In this document: piece by piece, positions 40,325 through 50,091 of the stretch
Layout of the letters: each line of letters starts with the position of its first letter
How positions within the stretch are numbered: position 1 is the stretch's first letter
NCBI RefSeq assembly: GCF_039503195.1
Contig: NZ_JBCJKP010000001.1
Span: forward strand, 5,022,001-5,086,000
Source: Streptomyces mirabilis
GTDB lineage: Bacteria > Actinomycetota > Actinomycetes > Streptomycetales > Streptomycetaceae
Direction of reading: 5' to 3'
DNA length: 64,000 nt
Made by a program: the position numbers and the translations under genes
Notes under the pieces: generated by a model
What the model saw: only the letters and a program-made list of their open reading frames with translations
What the model was told of the DNA's origin: nothing
Databases searched by the model: none

Positions 40325-41347
40325 GTGGCCAAGGTGACGAGGGACGATGTAGCGCGACTGGCGGGTACGTCCACCGCCGTTGTCAGCTATGTCATCAACA
40401 ACGGACCGAGGCCGGTTGCCCCGGCCACGCGCGAGCGCGTTCTCGCCGCGATCAAGGAACTGGGGTACCGGCCCGACCGGGTCGCCCAGGCCATGGCGTC
40501 GCGGCGGACCGAGCTCATAGGCCTGATCGTGCCGGACGCGCGCCAGCCCTTCTTCGGGGAGATGGCGCACGCTGTCGAGCAGGCCGCCGCCGAGCGCGGG
40601 AAGATGGTGCTCGTCGGCAACTCCGACTACATCGCCGAGCGCGAGGTCCACTACCTGCGCGCCTTCCTCGGCATGCGGGTCTCCGGGCTGATCCTCGTCA
40701 GCCACGCGCTCAATGACAACGCTGCCGCGGAGATCGACGCGTGGGACGCCCGTGTGGTGCTGCTGCACGAGCGCCCCGAGGCCATCGACGACGTCGCCGT
40801 CGTCACGGACGACGTCGGCGGCGCCCAGCTCGCCACCCGCCACCTCCTCGAACACGGCTACGAATACGTGGCCTGCCTCGGCGGCATCGCGGAGACCCCG
40901 ACCGTCGGCGACCCGGTCTCCGACCACGTCGAGGGCTGGCGGCGCGCGATGCAGGAGGCCGGGATCCCCACCGAGGGCCGCCTCTTCGAAGCGCCGTACA
41001 ACCGCTACGACGCCTATCAGGTCGGCCTGCAGCTGCTCGGCGGTCCCGACCGCCCGCCCGCCATCTTCTGCTCCACCGACGACCAGGCCATCGGCGTGCT
41101 GCGCGCCGCGCGTGAGCTGCGCATCGATGTTCCGGGACAGCTGGCCGTGGCCGGTTTCGACGACGTCAAGGAAGCCGCGCTGACGGATCCGCCGATGACG
41201 ACGATCGCCTCCGACCGGTCGGCGATGGCGCGGGCCGCGGTGGATCTCGTACTGGATGACGGGTTGCGGGTCGCGGGGTCGCGGCGCGAGCGGTTGAAGG
41301 TGTTTCCGTCGCGGTTGGTCGTCCGGCGTTCTTGTGGTTGTGAGTAG
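40325..41347 (+). CDS. LacI-family transcriptional regulator
   Basis: The 340-residue protein has a LacI helix-turn-helix and hinge ([20 protein letters not shown], residues 4-23; [20 protein letters not shown]) and a periplasmic-binding-protein-like ligand domain with [13 protein letters not shown] (about 78) and [16 protein letters not shown] (about 243). The effector and targets are unknown; no sugar operon adjoins. The GTG at 40325 was chosen as the only start that leaves the HTH intact. It ends in a Cys-rich Ser-Cys-Gly-Cys-Glu. Confidence 0.88.
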   Translation: MAKVTRDDVARLAGTSTAVVSYVINNGPRPVAPATRERVLAAIKELGYRPDRVAQAMASRRTELIGLIVPDARQPFFGEMAHAVEQAAAERGKMVLVGNSDYIAEREVHYLRAFLGMRVSGLILVSHALNDNAAAEIDAWDARVVLLHERPEAIDDVAVVTDDVGGAQLATRHLLEHGYEYVACLGGIAETPTVGDPVSDHVEGWRRAMQEAGIPTEGRLFEAPYNRYDAYQVGLQLLGGPDRPPAIFCSTDDQAIGVLRAARELRIDVPGQLAVAGFDDVKEAALTDPPMTTIASDRSAMARAAVDLVLDDGLRVAGSRRERLKVFPSRLVVRRSCGCE

Positions 41348-41379
41348 CTGCGGGCTTGTGGGTCGAGTAGCTGCGGGCC

Positions 41380-41468
41380 GGATGTGGCTGGTCGCGCAGT
41401 TCCAGCGCCCCCAAAGGGGCGCGCCTGCCCCCGCGGGATCACGGAGGCAGGCGCATCCTGGTGCTGAG
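41380..41468. repeat. Streptomyces intergenic repeat and hairpin
   Basis: The motif GGCTGGTCGCGCAGTTCCAG (about 41388) is a second, variant copy of the GGTCGCGC-GTTCC repeat found at 25451. It is followed by the hairpin GCGCCCC-CAAA-GGGGCGC (about 41406-41423), a likely bidirectional terminator between lacI-type and protease genes. Confidence 0.6.
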
Positions 41469-43214
41469 CTAGAACAGCAGGTTGTACTGGTTGAAGCCGC
41501 TGCCCAGGCCGATCCGTGAGCCGAAGAGGCTGCTGGAGGCCTTGTTGGTGCCGGGGTAGAGCCAGAGCTTGCCGGCGGAGTCGCGGGTGATGACGTCCGC
41601 GATGCCGTCGCCCGTGACGTCGCCGTTGGAGACGTACGAGGTGAAGGTGAAGCCCGTACGCGCCTGGATCCGCGCCGCGAACGGGGTCTTCTCGACCTGC
41701 GTGCCCCGGTAGAGGTACAGGACGCCGGAGCTGTTGCGGACCAGCAGGTCGGCCCTGCCGTCGCCGGACAGGTCGCCGTGGCCGAAGATCTTCACATTCT
41801 TCCAGGCCCTGTCGACGACCTTGACCTTGCCGTAGAACTGGCCGTTGCCCTTGCCCGGGTAGAGGTAGACCGAGCCGTCGGCGTCCACCGCGACCAGGTC
41901 GGGGCGGGCGTCACCCGTCATGTCGCCGGGGATGGCGTACGACTTGTAGCCACCCCACACCGTGCTGATCTGCATCCAGTCGTACTCGCCGGAGGTGTGG
42001 TTCAGGTAGCTGCGGTACAGCTTGCCGTCCCCCTTGTCGCGCATGATCAGGTCCTGGTAGAAGTCCCGGTCCAGGTCCGCCTGGAGGACCCAGCTGGCGT
42101 TCTGCCAGCCGCTGCCCTGGTAGGCGCGGGCGGCGAGCGAGGTGCCCTTGCTGTCCTGCTGGAAGAGGCCGCCGGACGGCGTGCGCTCCAGCAGGTCGGC
42201 CTTGCCGTCGAAGGTCATGTCCGCGTCGTCGATGCGCGGCTGGGCGGCCCAGGTGTACGAGGACACCTTGGTGAACACCGGGTAGGCGCCCTTCGCGGTG
42301 CAGCCCGCGACGCCCCACGAGACGATGCCGACGACCTTGCCGCCGACGATGACGGGACCGCCGGAGTCACCGTTGCAGGGGCTCTTGGTGCCCTCGTCGG
42401 TGCCGGTCGCCGGGGTGCCCGCGCAGAACATCGCGCCCTCGACGAAGTCGTCCTCGCCGAGGACCGACTGCATCGCGGAGTTGCAGGTGGAGTCGGCGAC
42501 CAGCGGCAGGGTCACCTTGCGCAGGTTCGCCGACAGGTCGGCGCCGTCGGCGCCGGAGGTCAGGCCCCAGCCGTAGACGGTGGCGGAGTTGCCGGCCTTG
42601 TAGGAGGCGCTGTCACCGGCGGCCACCAGCCGCTGCCACTACTGGTCCAGCGGGCGGTCGAGCGTGAGGACCGCGATGTCGTTCTGGACGGTCGTGGAGT
42701 TGTAGCGCGGGTGGTTCCACTGGCGGTAGACGCCCGCGACCGTGCCGCTGGTGTCGTCCAGCAGTCCGGTGGCGCCGGCCAGCACCGCGCCGTTCTTCAC
42801 CCAGTCCAGGCCCGCGACGCAGTGGGCCGCCGTCAGGACCTTGTTCGGGGCAACGAGGGTGCCGCCGCAGAAGTAGCCGACGCCGGCCGAGCTGTCGTAG
42901 TAGGAGAGCTGCACCATCCACGGCGCGGAGGAGATCGTCGTCTCGGTGCCGCCGATGATGAAGGGTGTCTTCTTGGGGGTCGTGTCCGGGGTCGCCCGGT
43001 CCTTGACGGCCGCGGCGACCCGGCCGCGCAGCTCCTTGTCGGAGACGGTCGGCTTCGCGGGCTGGGACTGGCTCACCTGCGGCAGCGAGGGTCCGTCCGC
43101 CGCGGTGGCGGGCCGCGCCGCGAAGGCGCCGGCGCAGGTCAGCGCCAGCGCGAGAGCGGCCGTCGGCAACGCCGTGGCGGGGCGTCTCCAGCGGTCGCGC
43201 AGGGCACGTATCAC
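41469..43214 (-). pseudogene. Secreted trypsin-like serine protease with FG-GAP repeats, interrupted by an in-frame amber codon
   Basis: The gene spans 581 codons plus a terminal stop, with one internal TAG at 42639-42641. The first part (43214-42639) has a signal peptide, propeptide, the catalytic His in LTAAHCV and Asp in NDIAVL. The second part (42638-41469) has the catalytic Ser in GDSGGP and then four or five FG-GAP/VCBS beta-propeller repeats (GDMTGDARPDLVAVDADGS-type). Both parts are in the same frame and the surrounding sequence is intact (LDQ-stop-WQRLVAAG), so a single nonsense substitution is the simplest account. Without readthrough no active protease can form. Confidence 0.85.
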
Positions 43215-43580
43215 TCAGGGCTCCTGGTGTGGGTGCGTGTGGATTCCATGGAGGAGGCCCGAGAAGGGCGTACGACGCACCGGCCCGATCGACGGCGGCG
43301 TCGCCGGCCATGGCCGGCAACCGCCCGCATCGATGCAGGCACACCGCGGAGCCCCCCTCCGGCGCGGAGATCGTAGGCCTCATCCGCCCCAGAACACATG
43401 TACTACACAGCAGACAGACAAGTATTCGTCCGTCGCCTTCCGTGACATCACCCCCACGCAACCCGCTGTTTCCCGGATTTCAGCGGGCCCCGGGCGTCTT
43501 TATATCGGGCATACGAGGTTCTGTCGGGCTTCTCAGCGGCCGCTCAGGAAGCTCTCATGATCGGGGGACAAGCTTTTTCC

Positions 43581-44801
43581 ATGACCGAGAGCTTCCGCCG
43601 CAGCGGCGAGTACCCCCAGGGCGACGACCACCAGGCGACCGACCCCATGCGGGCGGCGTACCCCCAGCAGCAGCCCGTCTCTTCCTCTCCCGTGAACCCC
43701 GAGTGGCCGCCGCCCCCGGCGTACGCGCCGGTCGCTCCGGTCGCCGTCGACCCGGGTACCACCGTGTGGCCGGGCTCCGGTCAGGGGGGCGACGGCGGTG
43801 CGGGCGGTCACGGCGCAGGCGGCGCCTACGCCGGTTACCCCGAGCCGGACGCCGTCTCCTCCACCGCGGTACTCCAGGCGCAGCCGGTCCCGGCCGCCCC
43901 GGCCCCCGCGCCGAAGAAGCGCGCGAAGGGCACGATCGCCCTGCTCGCCGCCGTGGCGATAGTCGCGGCCGCCATCGGAGGCGGCACCGCGTACGGCATA
44001 CAGGAGCTGACCGGCAAGGACACCGCGTCGAGCAGCACCAGCACCACCGTGGTGGCCGCCGCCAAGAAGGGCACCGTCGCCGGTGTCGCCCAGGCGGTCA
44101 GCCCGAGTATCGTCGAGATCAGCGCGACCTCGAACGCGGGTTCGTCCACCGGCTCGGGTGTGATCATCTCGTCCAGCGGCGAGATCATCACCAACAACCA
44201 CGTCATCTCGGGCGCCTCCGAGATCAAGGTGCGGCTGAGCAGCGGCAAGTCGTACACCGCGAAGGTGGTCGGCACCGACAGCAAGAAAGACCTGGCGCTC
44301 ATCAAGCTCGAGAACGCGCCCTCCGGCCTGAAGGTCGCCACGCTCGGCAACTCCGACGGCGTCCAGGTCGGTGACGACGTCGTCGCGATCGGCTCCCCCG
44401 AAGGACTGACCGGCACCGTCACCAGCGGCATCGTCTCGGCGCTCAACCGTGACGTCACCGTCTCCACGGACGAGAGCCAGGGCCAGCAACGGCAGCAGGG
44501 CGGCGGCAGCGGCCAGTGGCCGTTCTCCTTCGGCGGCCAGCAGTTCAACGGCGACACCGGTTCCTCGACGACCACGTACAAGGCCATCCAGACCGACGCG
44601 TCCTTGAACCCCGGCAACTCCGGCGGCGCCCTCATCGACATGAACGGCAACATCGTCGGCATCAACTCCGCGATGTACTCGGCCGCCAACTCCTCGTCCA
44701 GCTCGTCGAGCGCGGGCAGCGTCGGCCTCGGTTTCGCCATCCCGATCAACACCGTCAAGTCGGACCTCGCCAGCCTGCGGGCCGGCGGTTCCGACAGCTG
44801 A
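43581..44801 (+). CDS. HtrA/DegP-like S1C serine protease, membrane anchored, no PDZ domain
   Basis: The 406-residue protein has a Pro/Gln/Tyr-rich cytoplasmic region, one transmembrane helix (about residues 115-137) and an S1C protease domain with His in ITNNHVISG, Asp in DLALIKLE and Ser in NPGNSGGALID. The sequence stops soon after the protease domain (LRAGGSDS), without the PDZ domain usual in HtrA. It may respond to envelope stress. In mycobacteria HtrA-type PepD acts with MprAB, and an MprAB-like pair lies downstream. An in-frame ATG at 43557 is an alternative start. Confidence 0.86.
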   Translation: MTESFRRSGEYPQGDDHQATDPMRAAYPQQQPVSSSPVNPEWPPPPAYAPVAPVAVDPGTTVWPGSGQGGDGGAGGHGAGGAYAGYPEPDAVSSTAVLQAQPVPAAPAPAPKKRAKGTIALLAAVAIVAAAIGGGTAYGIQELTGKDTASSSTSTTVVAAAKKGTVAGVAQAVSPSIVEISATSNAGSSTGSGVIISSSGEIITNNHVISGASEIKVRLSSGKSYTAKVVGTDSKKDLALIKLENAPSGLKVATLGNSDGVQVGDDVVAIGSPEGLTGTVTSGIVSALNRDVTVSTDESQGQQRQQGGGSGQWPFSFGGQQFNGDTGSSTTTYKAIQTDASLNPGNSGGALIDMNGNIVGINSAMYSAANSSSSSSSAGSVGLGFAIPINTVKSDLASLRAGGSDS

Positions 44802-44835
44802 GTCCTTCTCGGCCAAGTCCTTCTCGGAGGTTGAA

Positions 44836-45084
44836 ATGATCACTCGCGTCTCCCACGGCATCGAAGGCACCGACCCCGCCGGGCTCGACCTGGCCCTCTC
44901 CGTCGCCCGTGAACTGCACCGGCCGGCGCCCCGGGCTCCGGAGGTGACGGTCCCGCAGTCGCAGAGGACGGTCCCGCAGCCCCAGATGATGGGCCTGCAC
45001 ACCTCCGCCGATCACCCGCACCGCCGCAAGGTCCCGCTGAGCCGCCTGAGCCGCCTGAGCCAGCTGAGCGCGCTGGGGGTCTGA
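44836..45084 (+). CDS. Small hypothetical protein (82 aa)
   Basis: ATG 44836 is preceded by TCGGAGGTTGAA, a good ribosome binding site, 34 bases after the HtrA stop, so it is probably co-transcribed. The protein has an acidic amphipathic start (ITRVSHGIEGTDPAGLDLAL), a Pro/Gln centre and a Ser-Arg-Leu-Ser repeat at the end. No family was recognised. Its C-terminal repeats merge with the repeat region beyond. Confidence 0.5.
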   Translation: MITRVSHGIEGTDPAGLDLALSVARELHRPAPRAPEVTVPQSQRTVPQPQMMGLHTSADHPHRRKVPLSRLSRLSQLSALGV

Positions 45085-45485
45085 GCCGACGAGCACTCCG
45101 CGGTCCCTGAGCGGGCTGAGGAGGCCGAGGGGGCTGAGGAAGCCGAGTGAGCCGAGCACGCTGAGTGGGCCGGGCAGGCCGAGTGGGCCGGGCAGGCCGA
45201 ACTCGCCGAACTCGCCGAACTGGCTGCAAGCCTGAGCCGACGAACCGGCCCGGCCGATCCCCGCCGATCCGGACCCATCCCCGTCGCCCCGTAGATCCCG
45301 ACCGATCCCCGTCGATCCCGGCTGATCCCCCCCCCGATAACCGTCGATTCCGACCGATCTCCGCCGATCACCGTCGATTCCGACCGATCCCCGCCGATCT
45401 CCGCTGATCCTTTCTGCCCCGGCCGGAACGTGCGAGGCTGAAAGCGTCCGGCCCCCTCCCACCGCACCCCTAGGAACCCACGCCC
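45085..45485. repeat. Non-coding region of two tandem repeat arrays
   Basis: The first part contains a twice-repeated GAGTGGGCCGGGCAGGCC unit (about 45161-45198) and GAACTCGCC copies. The second part (about 45257-45410) is a GATC-rich array of CCGATCCCCG-like units, with a 30-bp unit occurring twice in tandem (45340-45369 and 45370-45399, one mismatch). A run of nine C bases is at 45327-45335. No gene is supported; the promoter of the response regulator must lie near the end. Confidence 0.65.
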
Positions 45486-46217
45486 ATGAGCCCCGCCGAA
45501 GGCGACCGTGAAACCCAGCGCATCCTGATCGTCGACGACGAGCCAGCCGTGCGCGAAGCACTTCAGCGCAGCCTCGCCTTCGAGGGATACGACACCCAGG
45601 TCGCGGTCGACGGAGCGGACGCGCTGGAGAAGGCGACCGCGTACCAGCCCGACCTGGTCGTCCTGGACATCCAGATGCCCCGGATGGACGGCCTGACGGC
45701 CGCCCGCCGGATGCGCGGGGCGGGCACGACGACCCCCATCCTGATGCTGACGGCCCGCGACACCGTGGGCGACCGTGTGACCGGCCTCGACGCGGGCGCG
45801 GACGACTACCTGGTCAAGCCGTTCGAGCTGGACGAGCTGTTCGCCCGGGTACGGGCACTGCTACGACGCAGTTCCTACGCGACCGCGACGGTCGGCACCC
45901 CGGACGACGACGCGCTGACCTTCGGCGACCTTCGGATGGACCTCGCGACGCGCGAGGTCACGCGCGGGGGCCGGGCGGTCGAACTGACCCGCACCGAGTT
46001 CACCCTGCTGGAGATGTTCCTGGCCCACCCGCGCCAGGTCCTCACCCGCGAGCAGATCCTCAAGGCGGTCTGGGGCTTCGACTTCGAGCCCTCCTCCAAC
46101 TCCCTCGACGTCTACGTCATGTACCTGCGCCGCAAGACCGAGGCGGGCGGCGAGCCGCGCCTCGTCCACACGGTGCGGGGCGTGGGGTACGTCCTGCGGT
46201 CGGGCGGCGCCGAGTGA
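45486..46217 (+). CDS. OmpR-family response regulator (MprA-like)
   Basis: The 243-residue protein has a complete receiver domain (acidic pair in [12 protein letters not shown], phosphoacceptor Asp in [12 protein letters not shown] about residue 60, Thr in LMLTARDTV, Lys in [11 protein letters not shown]) and an OmpR-type winged helix ([20 protein letters not shown] about 170). It is the partner of the kinase that overlaps its stop. By synteny with HtrA it is MprA-like, a stress regulator in mycobacteria; this is by resemblance only. Confidence 0.92.
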   Translation: MSPAEGDRETQRILIVDDEPAVREALQRSLAFEGYDTQVAVDGADALEKATAYQPDLVVLDIQMPRMDGLTAARRMRGAGTTTPILMLTARDTVGDRVTGLDAGADDYLVKPFELDELFARVRALLRRSSYATATVGTPDDDALTFGDLRMDLATREVTRGGRAVELTRTEFTLLEMFLAHPRQVLTREQILKAVWGFDFEPSSNSLDVYVMYLRRKTEAGGEPRLVHTVRGVGYVLRSGGAE

Positions 46218-47680
46218 TGAGGATCCTGCGCCGGTTCAAATCCCTGCCGATCCGCTCCCGGCTGGCCATGCTGGTCGCGGCGGCGGTGGCGTTCGGGGTG
46301 GCGGCGGTTTCGGTGACCTGCTGGTTCATAGTGCGGGGGAAGTTGTACGACGAGATCGACAACACCCTCAAAGCACAGAAGGGACCCATTGCCTACGGAT
46401 CGTTCCAGCGCGCCATAAAGAACTGCGGCAAGGACCCGAAGAGCGGCAGCGACGGCCCCCGCGGGCGGTCCGAGTACTACTCCCAGGTGGTCCAGGCAGA
46501 CGGAACCGCCTGTACGTTCGACGGCTCCGCAGGCACGGTGAAGGTCACCGAGAGCGACAAGGACGAGGCCAAGAACCCGAGCTGGGACGTCACCAGAATC
46601 CGCACCGGAACCGACAGCGAGGGCAACGACGTACAGGTGATCACCACGCCACTCGTCGTCGCCGGCGAGGTTCCGGGCAGCGGCCCGGTCCTGGTCCAGG
46701 ACGCGTCCTTCCTCGTGGCCATCCCCCTGAAGAGCACCCAGGCCACCCTCAACGACCTCGCCCTCGTCCTCCTCCTCGTCTCGGGCATCGGAGTCGTCGG
46801 CGCCGGAGCCGCCGGCCTGGCGGTCGCCCGCGCGGGCCTGCGCCCGGTCGACAAGCTCACCGAAGCCGTGGAGCACGTGGCGCGCACGGAGGACCTCTCC
46901 ATCCGTATCCCCGTCGAGGACGACAGCGAGGACGAGGTCGCCCGTCTCTCCCGCTCCTTCAACTCGATGACGTCCGCCCTCGCCAACTCCCGCGAGCTGC
47001 AACAGCAGCTGATCGCCGACGCGGGCCACGAGCTGCGTACGCCGCTCACGTCGCTGCGTACGAACATAGAGCTCCTCACCCGCAGCGAGGAGACGGGCCG
47101 CCCGATCCCCCCGGCGGACCGCAAGGCACTGCTGTCGTCGGTGAAGGCGCAGATGACGGAGCTGGCGGCGCTGATCGGCGACCTGCAGACGCTGTCGCGT
47201 TCGGACGCGGACCAGTCGGGCGACCGTATCCAGGTGGTCGACCTCCAGGAAACGGTCGAGGCGGCCCTGCACCGGGCCCGCCTGCGCGGCCCCGAGCTGA
47301 CGATCACGGCGGACCTCCAGCCCTGGTTCGTACGGGCGGAGCCGTCCGCGCTGGAGCGGGCGATCGTGAACATCCTCGACAACGCGGTGAAGTTCAGCCC
47401 CGAGGGCGAGGCCATCGAGGTCATCCTCAAGGCCGGCGAACTGACCGTCCGCGACCACGGCCCCGGCATCCCCTCCGAGGAACTCCCGCACGTCTTCGAC
47501 CGCTTCTGGCGCTCCCCGTCCGCCCGCGCACTGCCGGGCTCGGGCCTGGGCCTGTCGATCGTGGCCAGGACCGTGCAGCAGTCCGGCGGCGAGGTGTCCC
47601 TCCAACCGGCGCAGGGCGGCGGAACGGTGGCGACGCTACGGCTGCCGGGCGCGCCCACGCCGCCCCCCGAGGCTCCATAG
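46217..47680 (+). CDS. Sensor histidine kinase (MprB-like)
   Basis: The 487-residue protein has two transmembrane helices (about residues 18-38 and 176-200) flanking an extracytoplasmic sensor domain with two Cys, a HAMP domain (about 200-255), the phosphorylated His in ADAGHELRTPLTSLRTN (about 273) and ATPase motifs NILDNAVKFSP (N box), DHGPGIP and GSGLGLSI. The start ATG overlaps the response-regulator stop (TGATG); GTG 46214 is equally possible. It probably senses envelope stress. Confidence 0.92.
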   Translation: MRILRRFKSLPIRSRLAMLVAAAVAFGVAAVSVTCWFIVRGKLYDEIDNTLKAQKGPIAYGSFQRAIKNCGKDPKSGSDGPRGRSEYYSQVVQADGTACTFDGSAGTVKVTESDKDEAKNPSWDVTRIRTGTDSEGNDVQVITTPLVVAGEVPGSGPVLVQDASFLVAIPLKSTQATLNDLALVLLLVSGIGVVGAGAAGLAVARAGLRPVDKLTEAVEHVARTEDLSIRIPVEDDSEDEVARLSRSFNSMTSALANSRELQQQLIADAGHELRTPLTSLRTNIELLTRSEETGRPIPPADRKALLSSVKAQMTELAALIGDLQTLSRSDADQSGDRIQVVDLQETVEAALHRARLRGPELTITADLQPWFVRAEPSALERAIVNILDNAVKFSPEGEAIEVILKAGELTVRDHGPGIPSEELPHVFDRFWRSPSARALPGSGLGLSIVARTVQQSGGEVSLQPAQGGGTVATLRLPGAPTPPPEAP

Positions 47681-47731
47681 GACCACCGCCTCCACAGGCT
47701 CCCGCAGGCCCGCCGACAACGCCGGGCGCCG

Positions 47732-47763
47732 CGCGCCCCCGTCCCTCACCGGACGGGGGCGCG
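47732..47763 (+). terminator. Terminator hairpin after the kinase gene
   Basis: CGCGCCCCCGTCC and GGACGGGGGCGCG form a perfect 13-bp stem with a 6-base loop, 52 bases after the kinase stop. Confidence 0.85.
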
Positions 47764-47775
47764 TTCGCGTCCGCT

Positions 47776-48269
47776 ACACGCTCGACAGTTCGAGGGCTAC
47801 GAGACCGTCCTCACCGGGGACGGCCGCGAGGCCCTCGAACTGGTGTCCGGCGTGGACGAGCGGCCCGACCTGGTACTGATGGACGTCACCATGCCCGGCC
47901 TCGACGGGCTGGCCGCGACGCGCCGGATCAGAGCCTCCGGGTCCACCGTCCCCATTCTCATGATCACCGGCCGGGACGCGGTCGGCGACCGTATCGTCGC
48001 CCTCGACAACGGCGCCGACGACTACCTCATGAAGCCCTTCGCCGCCGAGGAACTCCTCGCCCGGGTCAGGGCCCTGCTGCGCCGCGGCCCGCAGCCGAAA
48101 CAGTGCGCCCCCCGTCTCGACGACCGGCTCGCCTCGCGGACCTCGCCATGGACCGGCCCACCCGCACCGTCACCCGCCGCGACCGCCCCAAAACTGGATG
48201 AGCCGCGGCGAACCGCGGCTCATCCAGACCGTGCGGGGGCTCGGCTACACGCTCCGCGCCGTCAAGTAG
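47776..48269 (+). pseudogene. Decayed OmpR-family response regulator
   Basis: The remnant begins inside a receiver domain (FEGYETVLTGDGREALELV) and lacks the N-terminal acidic pair. It keeps the phosphoacceptor motif LVLMDVTMPGLDG, the Thr/Ser region and the Lys in YLMKPFAAEEL. The DNA-binding domain is almost entirely gone: after LLRRG, a short frameshifted tract (LADLAMDRPTRTVTRRDRP in another frame) leads to a perfect 34-bp hairpin, then the last helix and strand reappear (EPRLIQTVRGLGYTLRAVK, stop at 48267-48269). The 3' end overlaps the convergent ABC exporter gene. It is clearly non-functional as a regulator. Confidence 0.85.
48194..48227. repeat. Perfect 15-bp hairpin inside the decayed regulator
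   Basis: CTGGATGAGCCGCGG and its exact reverse complement are separated by CGAA. It sits at the junction where the DNA-binding domain was lost, and may also act as a terminator for the convergent exporter gene. Confidence 0.8.
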
Positions 48270-49999
48270 TCGAGTTCCGGTGCCGCGAGCCGGGCGTACG
48301 CCCCGCCCCACGCCAGCAGCTCGTCGTGCGTGCCCGCCTCCACCAGCCGGCCGCCGTCCACCACCAGGATCCGGTCGGCGTCGGGGGCCAGGCTCAGATC
48401 GTGCGTGATCATGATGGTGGTACGGCCCGCCATCAGCCGCCGCAGCGGCTGCACCACGCGGCGCGCGGCGATCGAGTCGAGCCCGGCGGTGGGCTCGTCG
48501 AGTACCAGGACGGGCGCGGAGCGCAGCATCGCGCGGGCGATCGCGATCCGCTGGAGCTGGCCGCCGGACAGGGTGGCCGTGCCGGGCGCGATCTCGGTGT
48601 CGTACCCGTCGGGCAGCACACTGATGAAGTCGTGCGCGACCGCGTCCGTCGCCGCCCGCTCGATGTCCGCCTGGGACGCGCCCGGCCTGCCGCACTCGAT
48701 GTTCTCGCGGATCGTCCCGTGCAGGATCAGTGTCTCCTGGGGCAGCAGCGCCACGTTCTCGCGCAGGAACTCCAGGGACACGTCGGGCAGCGGGACGCCG
48801 TCCAGGCAGACCACGCCGGCCGTGGGGTCGTAGAAGCGGGTGAGGAGTTTGGAGAGCGTCGACTTTCCGGCGCCGCTCGGGCCGGTGACGATGACGAGTT
48901 CGCCGGGTCCCGCGGTGAAGGTCACGTCGTGCAGGGACTCGCGGTCGGCGCCGGGGTAGCGGAACGACGCGCCGTGGAAGCCGACCCAGCCGTGCACGGG
49001 CCAGTCCCGGACGGGCTCGGCGGGTTCGGTGACGGCGGGTTCGGTGTCCAGGATCTCCTGGATGCGTTCCGCGCCCGCGGTGGCGGCGGTGAGGGTGAGA
49101 CCGAGCTGCCCCAGATTGCGGATCGGCGGGTACAGGTATCCGAGGAACGCGGCGAAGGCGAGCAACTGGCCCAGCGACATGCGCCCCTTCGAGATCTCCC
49201 AGGCGCCGAGGCCGATCACCGCGAGCACGCACAGCGTCTCGACGACCTCGACGAACTGCTCGTACATCTCGCTCGCCCGCGCCCCGCGCACCGACGCCCG
49301 CATCCAGGCCCGCGCCTCGCGGTCGAGCCGCTTCTCCTCGGCGCGGCGGCGGTTGTAGGCCTGAGTGAGGACCACGTTGCCGAGGGACTCCTCGACGACC
49401 GAGGTGATCGCGCCGTCGGCGGCCCGCTCCTCCTGGGAGGCGGTCCTGATGCGGCCGGCGAACCGGCGGGCGGCGACGAGGAAGAGGGGGGCGAGGAGGA
49501 AGGTGACGAGGGCGAGGTCCCAGCGCAGCCAGAGCGCGGCGGTGGCGTAGAAGACGGCGGAGAAGGCGGCGGAGACCGTCCCGACGACACCCGACACGAC
49601 CATCTGCTCGATGGCCTCGACGTCACCGGTGAGCCGTTCGACCAGGTCGCCCTGGCGGTGCTTCTGGAAGAAGTCGGGCGGCAGGTCCTGGACGTGCCGG
49701 AAGACACTCGCGCGCAGGCGCAGGACGAATCTCTCCGCGGTCCACACGGCGAGCGAGTTGCCGAGGTAGCCGACGATCGCGCCGATCACGGCGACGCCCA
49801 GCCAGGCTCCGGCCGGCTCCCAGAACGCGGAGAGCGAACCGGCCTTCAGGGCGTGGTCCGTGAGTTGTGCGAAGAGCAGGATCGAGGCCGTCTCGGCGAG
49901 CGCGGCCACGACCACGCAGCCGATGATCAGCAGCAGCCATTTGCGGTCGCCGCGCGTCAGCGGCCAGAAGCGTGCGAATGCCTCCCGTACTTCCCGCAT
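48245..49999 (-). CDS. ABC exporter, fused permease and ATPase (half-transporter)
   Basis: The 584-residue protein has six predicted transmembrane helices (about residues 20-310) and an ATPase domain with Walker A GPSGAGKSTLSKLL (about 375), signature LSGGQLQRIAIARAM (about 480), Walker B VLVLDEPTAGLDS and the switch His in MITHDL. It is a type IV exporter half-molecule of the MsbA/bacteriocin-export class, without a C39 peptidase domain. The next gene upstream on the same strand encodes a 46-residue basic peptide. Substrate is unknown; export of that peptide is one possibility. Confidence 0.9.
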   Translation of the reverse strand: MREVREAFARFWPLTRGDRKWLLLIIGCVVVAALAETASILLFAQLTDHALKAGSLSAFWEPAGAWLGVAVIGAIVGYLGNSLAVWTAERFVLRLRASVFRHVQDLPPDFFQKHRQGDLVERLTGDVEAIEQMVVSGVVGTVSAAFSAVFYATAALWLRWDLALVTFLLAPLFLVAARRFAGRIRTASQEERAADGAITSVVEESLGNVVLTQAYNRRRAEEKRLDREARAWMRASVRGARASEMYEQFVEVVETLCVLAVIGLGAWEISKGRMSLGQLLAFAAFLGYLYPPIRNLGQLGLTLTAATAGAERIQEILDTEPAVTEPAEPVRDWPVHGWVGFHGASFRYPGADRESLHDVTFTAGPGELVIVTGPSGAGKSTLSKLLTRFYDPTAGVVCLDGVPLPDVSLEFLRENVALLPQETLILHGTIRENIECGRPGASQADIERAATDAVAHDFISVLPDGYDTEIAPGTATLSGGQLQRIAIARAMLRSAPVLVLDEPTAGLDSIAARRVVQPLRRLMAGRTTIMITHDLSLAPDADRILVVDGGRLVEAGTHDELLAWGGAYARLAAPELDYLTARSV

Positions 50000-50091
50000 A
50001 TCAAATCAACTTCCCTTTCCGATCCGGAACATGGCCGAGGCGGGGCCACCGGAAACCGATAATTCCCGGGGACCCCGCCTCGCGCGGGCTG

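Noticed and set aside
45085..45485. CRISPR array or RiPP precursors in the repeat block
   Set aside because: Repeats are degenerate and contiguous without spacers; no cas genes or modifying enzymes lie nearby.
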